From Sclerotinia nivalis (lineage: Eukaryota; Ascomycota; Leotiomycetes; Helotiales; Sclerotiniaceae), in the NCBI GenBank assembly GCA_029531795.1, contig JAPEIS010000006.1, positions 992,001-1,056,000 of the forward strand: a stretch of 64,000 nt of DNA, read 5' to 3'. The notes under the pieces are model-generated. The model did no database searches. It saw only the letters and a program-made list of their open reading frames with translations, and was not told the DNA's origin. The position numbers and the translations under genes were made by a program. Shown here piece by piece: positions 59,853-64,000 of this stretch (its first letter is position 1; each line of letters begins with the position of its first letter).

Positions 59853-61271
59853 TCTGGCGGCGCTAATAGGAGTGGTGGTGAAAAAACGGCGGACGAAATT
59901 AATGATGGGCAATTTGTAAAAGACCTGTTGTACCTAGGTCTGTAGGTGGGAAGTGGTTGTTTTATATGTTGATTCGATTTTGATTTTTGGTTAGGAGATG
60001 GGGAGTTCCGGAGTATGAGGATGTTTTGGTGGTGGTTTGGGTGGTGGGTGGTGGTTGGTGGGTGGTTGATTTGTGAGGAGGGGTTTGATTAGCAATTTTT
60101 GTTTGGCGGGGAGGTTCTAGATGTGATTGTTGGATTGTTTTGATTGTGATTGTGGATGTGGATAGGTTTGGATGGATGTGGATGACAGATGTGGATGTGC
60201 GGAATGACTATAGTTCTATAGATTTATTGGGAGATTGCGTCACTGGCAGGGTAAGAGCTATCCAAATTGCGAATTTGAGAAGGGAGGCACATCAGCTGGG
60301 ATCAATAATTATTCCAAAGGAGTTATGGAATTACGCTGCGGAGTCCCCGTATAATCTGTATAATCTCGAGAGAGACAGGCTCCTAGCATTCGGCTTAAAT
60401 TGAATCGGATGAATATTAGACCGCCTTTATAGATTCATTGATTAATGATTAATGATTAATGATATTATCATTAGAGATTTTGGTCTGATCAACTATATAT
60501 ACCGGTACCACAGCGTCAACTTCTTACATCAAAAATACAAGAATCGGCATGGGATTCATCCGTACAGGGGTTTGGCAAATGCTAAGAGCCTGAGGTGAGC
60601 AAGAAAGCAAACTTACGATAGTCTTTGTCAGCAAAGAATACAAATCAACTTAAAGAATGCATGATCTTTAAGTGGCCAAAAGTACATTTAGCAATAAAGA
60701 CTTTTGATTTGTTGATTGAATAATGCTTTACACAATGGGAATTCATGCAAAAGTGAGGCAAAGCATACTTGCGATTTGATCTACAGAGTACTGAAAAAGC
60801 GTGTGTTGGCATGCATAACTTGCAGAAGGAGGGAAGGAGGGAAGGAAGGAAAAGGAAGCCCTGTGATTTATTGGGAATGGGTGAATAGAATAATTGTTTT
60901 GTCTTCTTAATAGGTAGGTATGTAAAGTGAGGTATGCGAATAATCTTCAGCTTCATATAGTTCTGGTAGAATTTGATAAGGGGACGGTATTGGGAGGTAC
61001 CTAGTCTTTAGACAACCAACTGAAAAGCAGCAGATCAACAATGTGAACAGATCTTCCCGCTTTAGAGATACAATTCTGCTACACCATTTGTATCTAAGAT
61101 TTAGACCCCCAAAGTATACGAAGGAGACTTTCTGACAATTCTCTTTGACTTTTTTCAAGGCCTCGAATCAGAACTTATCACTCGCTTGGTTAAGGGTTAA
61201 GGCTGTACTTCACCGCTATCCACTCTCAATTGGGAATCTTCTTCGTCAATCAAACTTAACAAAATGTTCGC
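59853..61271. other. Spacer, glutaredoxin / BAG protein
   Basis: No gene supported. It holds G/T-rich promoter-like sequence (59940-60180), three tandem GATTAAT copies at 60440-60460, and a short GAAGGAGG-type purine run near 60825-60855. An 87-codon frame at 60140-60403 has no domain. Confidence 0.45.
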
Positions 61272-62650
61272 ATGAAAAAGACAACGTTGAACCATTCATC
61301 AATTACATTACCGGTAAACAATTCTTTGGTCCTTCCATCAGCTTCGAGCTTCGTCATTCAAAGCCTCAACATACGAGTCAATTCAATTACCCCACCTTAA
61401 ACCCTACATCGTGGGCCACATACTTCGAAAGTCTGGTCATATCACAATAATCGCAAAGTTTCTCAAAGGAAAAAAGTCCCCTCCACAGGACTAGATAAAA
61501 ATCAGACAAGGTGGCTTCCCGCGATTCCGTCTCGCAAGGTGGCACCCTATTTTCTGCCATTCATCATCTTCCTGACTCTCTACAAAGCTGTCTCGATACC
61601 ACTTCTCACCATCTCCAATCGGTCTATTCGCAATTGCCTGGACCCGCTCAAGCGTACATCGGACAAGCTGCTAAATTCACACATATCGATCGGGTTCCTC
61701 CTACGGCGTTAGCGGGTAGTGTTTTTGTTATACTTGCAGCTACTGTGAGTATGAGTCGCTGGGGGAATAGTTGGTTCAGTGGTGGTACCAGTCGTTTGAG
61801 TCCTTTCTCGAGTCGAAGTAATCCGCCGCAGGTAAAAGATGAGGATTTTGAATATATTACCAGTGGGGATTTGGAGGAACCGAGGAGAACCTATGACCCA
61901 CATTCGAGACCACCTCCTTCTGCACAAGAGGAAGATGATGTGTTATTGGTGAAGAACAAGGGAATCACCTATCCAGTCAAATTTCCAGCTTACAGTATTG
62001 GGGATGGAAAATTACAAGTTAGTGATGTAAGGAAGAGAGCCGCGGCACTGATGGATGTTTCGAATTGGAGGAAGTTGAAATTGGTTTACAAGGGACAGCA
62101 ATTAAAGGATGATCATGCACTTTGCCGAAGCTACGGGTTAAGAAATGAATCGGAGATTCTTTGCATTGTCGGGGATGGAGTAACTGGGAGTGAAGATTCG
62201 GGAGATGAGAGTGAGGAAGTTCAAGAAGGAACTGCATCTAAGCTCAAAAAACGAATCCGCAAGTCGAAGAATAAGAAGGGAAAGAAGAAGAGCGATAACA
62301 GCCTCAAAGCACCACAAATGGATTCATCTGCGACGTCCAGAACAGCTTCACCAGTTCCACCTTCAACACCCCAAACACCAATGGAGAAATTAAATGCTAT
62401 TTCAGACTATTTGCGTTTCGAAGTCATACCATTAGCAGAAGCATTTATGACAAATCCCCCAGAGGAAGAAAAGAAAAGGGATTTCGAACATAAGAAGTTG
62501 AGTGAGACGATCATGGGACAGGTACTCTTGAAGTTGGATGCGGTGGAGATGGAGGGAGATCAAACAGCCAGAGAAACTAGGAAAGCTCTGGTGAAGGAAG
62601 CGCAGAATATTTTGAATGATATTGATTCGAAGGTTCCTGCTGAAAAATAA
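61272..62650 (+). CDS. BAG-domain co-chaperone with ubiquitin-like region
   Basis: Likely Hsp70 nucleotide-exchange factor. The main open frame runs 61511-62650. It holds a hydrophobic helix (ALAGSVFVILAATVSM) that could anchor it in the ER membrane, as in yeast Snl1. Then comes a ubiquitin-like domain (GKLQVSDVRKRAAALMDVSN, KLVYKGQQLKDDHALCRSYG), a Lys-rich linker (RKSKNKKGKKKSD) and a C-terminal BAG helix bundle (MEKLNAISDYLRFEVIPLAE and VKEAQNILNDIDS). The start is unresolved: the frame begins with GTG at 61511 right after an AG (GACAAG), with a stop just before. A first exon at 61272-61313 (MKKTTLNHSSITLP), joined through a 197-nt GTAAAC..AAG intron, fits the phase and would give 393 residues. 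Start at GTG (379 residues, MASRDSV-like) is the alternative. Confidence 0.82.
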
Positions 62651-63989
62651 GATCTTTCGTTCCGGTTATTATACCTTGTTTGAAGATGGGACGGGTCTTT
62701 CGGTTTCGACTTCGGTTTTCTTATGCATCTAAAATGCATCTATTTTGTGTTGCATTTATGAAGTTTATTCTATCGGGATGCTATGCATATGCTGGGTGTG
62801 ATCGGGCTTCTCCGATTTTAGAGGGTCATTTATTGCAGAGTTTGCGAGGTTTGGCATGGCGTCTTTCATAGATAGTATGGGTATTAATAAATTGTTGATA
62901 GGGAAAGAGGGGTTTTGAACGAAGTACAGGGATGAGCGTCATTGTCACAGGGGAAGATGCGAGAGGGCTGATCATTCCGAGTGCAGCATGAAGCATGATA
63001 TTACATACTTTTTGATCCATCGGAGATGCATCTGCATGCCATATGGCTGTGTTATATTAGGGAGAGAATAGGAGAATTGAAAGTATGTCAAAATTCCGGT
63101 GTGTTGCGTTGTTACTCCTTTTGCCTTTCGCTACGTGTGATTTTAAAACTCGACTTTGCCTGCAACCAAAGGAGCTGCTTTATGCCTTTACTGCTAGGTA
63201 CTTGGTATCGTTGTACTCTGTTCTACAATTGCGTGCTACAATTAGAATCTACTGCAGGTTTGTATCTATTTTCTTGAGCTGATAGCTTCAAAATGGTTTA
63301 ATATCTATTCAACTTTCTTCTGGATATTCAACGGTCAAGTAGTCTCGGATTTTCCCACTAGTACTAACTTCAAAATCATGTAAACAAATTCAGGAGATTC
63401 ATTACATCATGCACAGTTAACAAAACCGCCACTTGCTCAAATGTACCAAACGAGATTCCAAAGGTATCTATCATCTATATTCAATATATTCAATAATAGC
63501 AGTAACATTAGATTGCAGCCTCAGTAGAAGCTGGGGTTTGGGAGGCGAGGCTTGATTGAAGTGAAAAGGTTTGTTGACATCGGCTAACGGTGAAAATGAC
63601 AAGGCTGTAACTGCAACTGCAAAAATTTATCTTTAATTTCATATTTTTCAATGATACAGAACATATATAATCCGAGTACATTCAACATAAAATCAAATAG
63701 ACATTGCCATTAAAAAATTGATTGATTTCATCATCAACTTTATTTTGTCTCGCTCAATAAATAATTCTTTTCAATTTTGCTTCAAATTAGGGTTGTTAGA
63801 CCTGGGATTCGGCTAATATTTTAGCGCGAAAACCAGTGTCAATTTGGAGAATCTCATCCACCGCGAGGGAATTTGAAGACAACGACCAACCGACAAAACA
63901 CGACACCGCCCTCACCAAATAACGAAGGTAGAGCATATTGATTTTTCGTACGCCTTTCGAATTCATTCTGACATTTTATCCAGGACACA
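62651..63989. other. Right-edge spacer, promoter of the next gene
   Basis: No complete gene seen. The last 100 bases look like a 5' leader, ending with a probable splice acceptor (TTTATCCAG, 63974-63982) seven bases before an ATG. Confidence 0.45.
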
Positions 63990-64000
63990 ATGTCGACCTT
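63990..64000 (+). CDS. First codons of a gene cut by the window edge
   Basis: ATG at 63990 in a good context (GACACAATGTC) right after a likely 5' UTR intron acceptor; only MST and two bases are visible, so no product can be named. Confidence 0.35.

Noticed and set aside
1..64000. CRISPR arrays, rRNA, tRNA genes, complete transposons
   Set aside because: No regularly spaced repeats, no tRNA-like cloverleaf or rRNA sequence and no transposase or reverse transcriptase was noticed while reading; a covariance-model scan was not possible.

Overview
This window is nuclear DNA from a filamentous ascomycete. Most multi-exon genes carry short introns of about 46-70 nt with GT..AG ends, protein families such as DUF6594, UstYa (DUF3328), Pth11-like receptors, AzgA, Grr1, Tho1 and Aim18 are fungal, and the spacers are long and AT-rich. 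The overall flavour suggests Leotiomycetes (Botrytis/Sclerotinia-like), but that is an inference which cannot be checked here. All exon models below were built by hand from splice signals and frame arithmetic.

Layout. 0-10 kb: a DUF6594 membrane protein (-), a retropepsin-like DTG protein (+), and a decayed Argonaute (+) whose N-terminal half is broken by a stop and several frameshifts while its MID-PIWI half is still open. 11-17 kb: an AzgA-type purine permease (-) and a serine-rich protein with a methyltransferase-like end (+). 17-21 kb: no gene seen. 21-33 kb: the most interesting part, an O-methyltransferase (-), a 14-TM MFS exporter with a premature stop (-), a small secreted precursor with two tandem copies of a 29-residue unit (-), two UstYa-family proteins (+ and -) and a Pth11-like seven-TM protein (+). 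Precursor, UstYa enzymes, methyltransferase and MFS exporter together form the typical set of a fungal dikaritin-type RiPP cluster (ustiloxin/phomopsin/asperipin class). The repeated segment AIAYAWFNEDG matches no core peptide I know. 33-41 kb: a histidine-phosphatase relic and the SAP protein Tho1. 41-50 kb: a 1551-residue disordered protein ending in a methyltransferase-like domain, and a probably decaying P450. 50-64 kb: mostly housekeeping genes: a small conserved protein, Grr1 F-box/LRR, Aim18, glutaredoxin and a BAG-domain protein. The first codons of a further gene lie at the right edge.

How they fit together: the 21-33 kb genes could make, modify, export and perhaps sense one cyclic peptide family. 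No S41-type peptidase, tyrosinase or transcription factor was seen beside them, the exporter is truncated, and two neighbouring genes need GC-AG introns, so the cluster may be partly decayed or incomplete. Several other genes here (Argonaute, P450, phosphatase) are also broken, so gene loss is a recurring theme.
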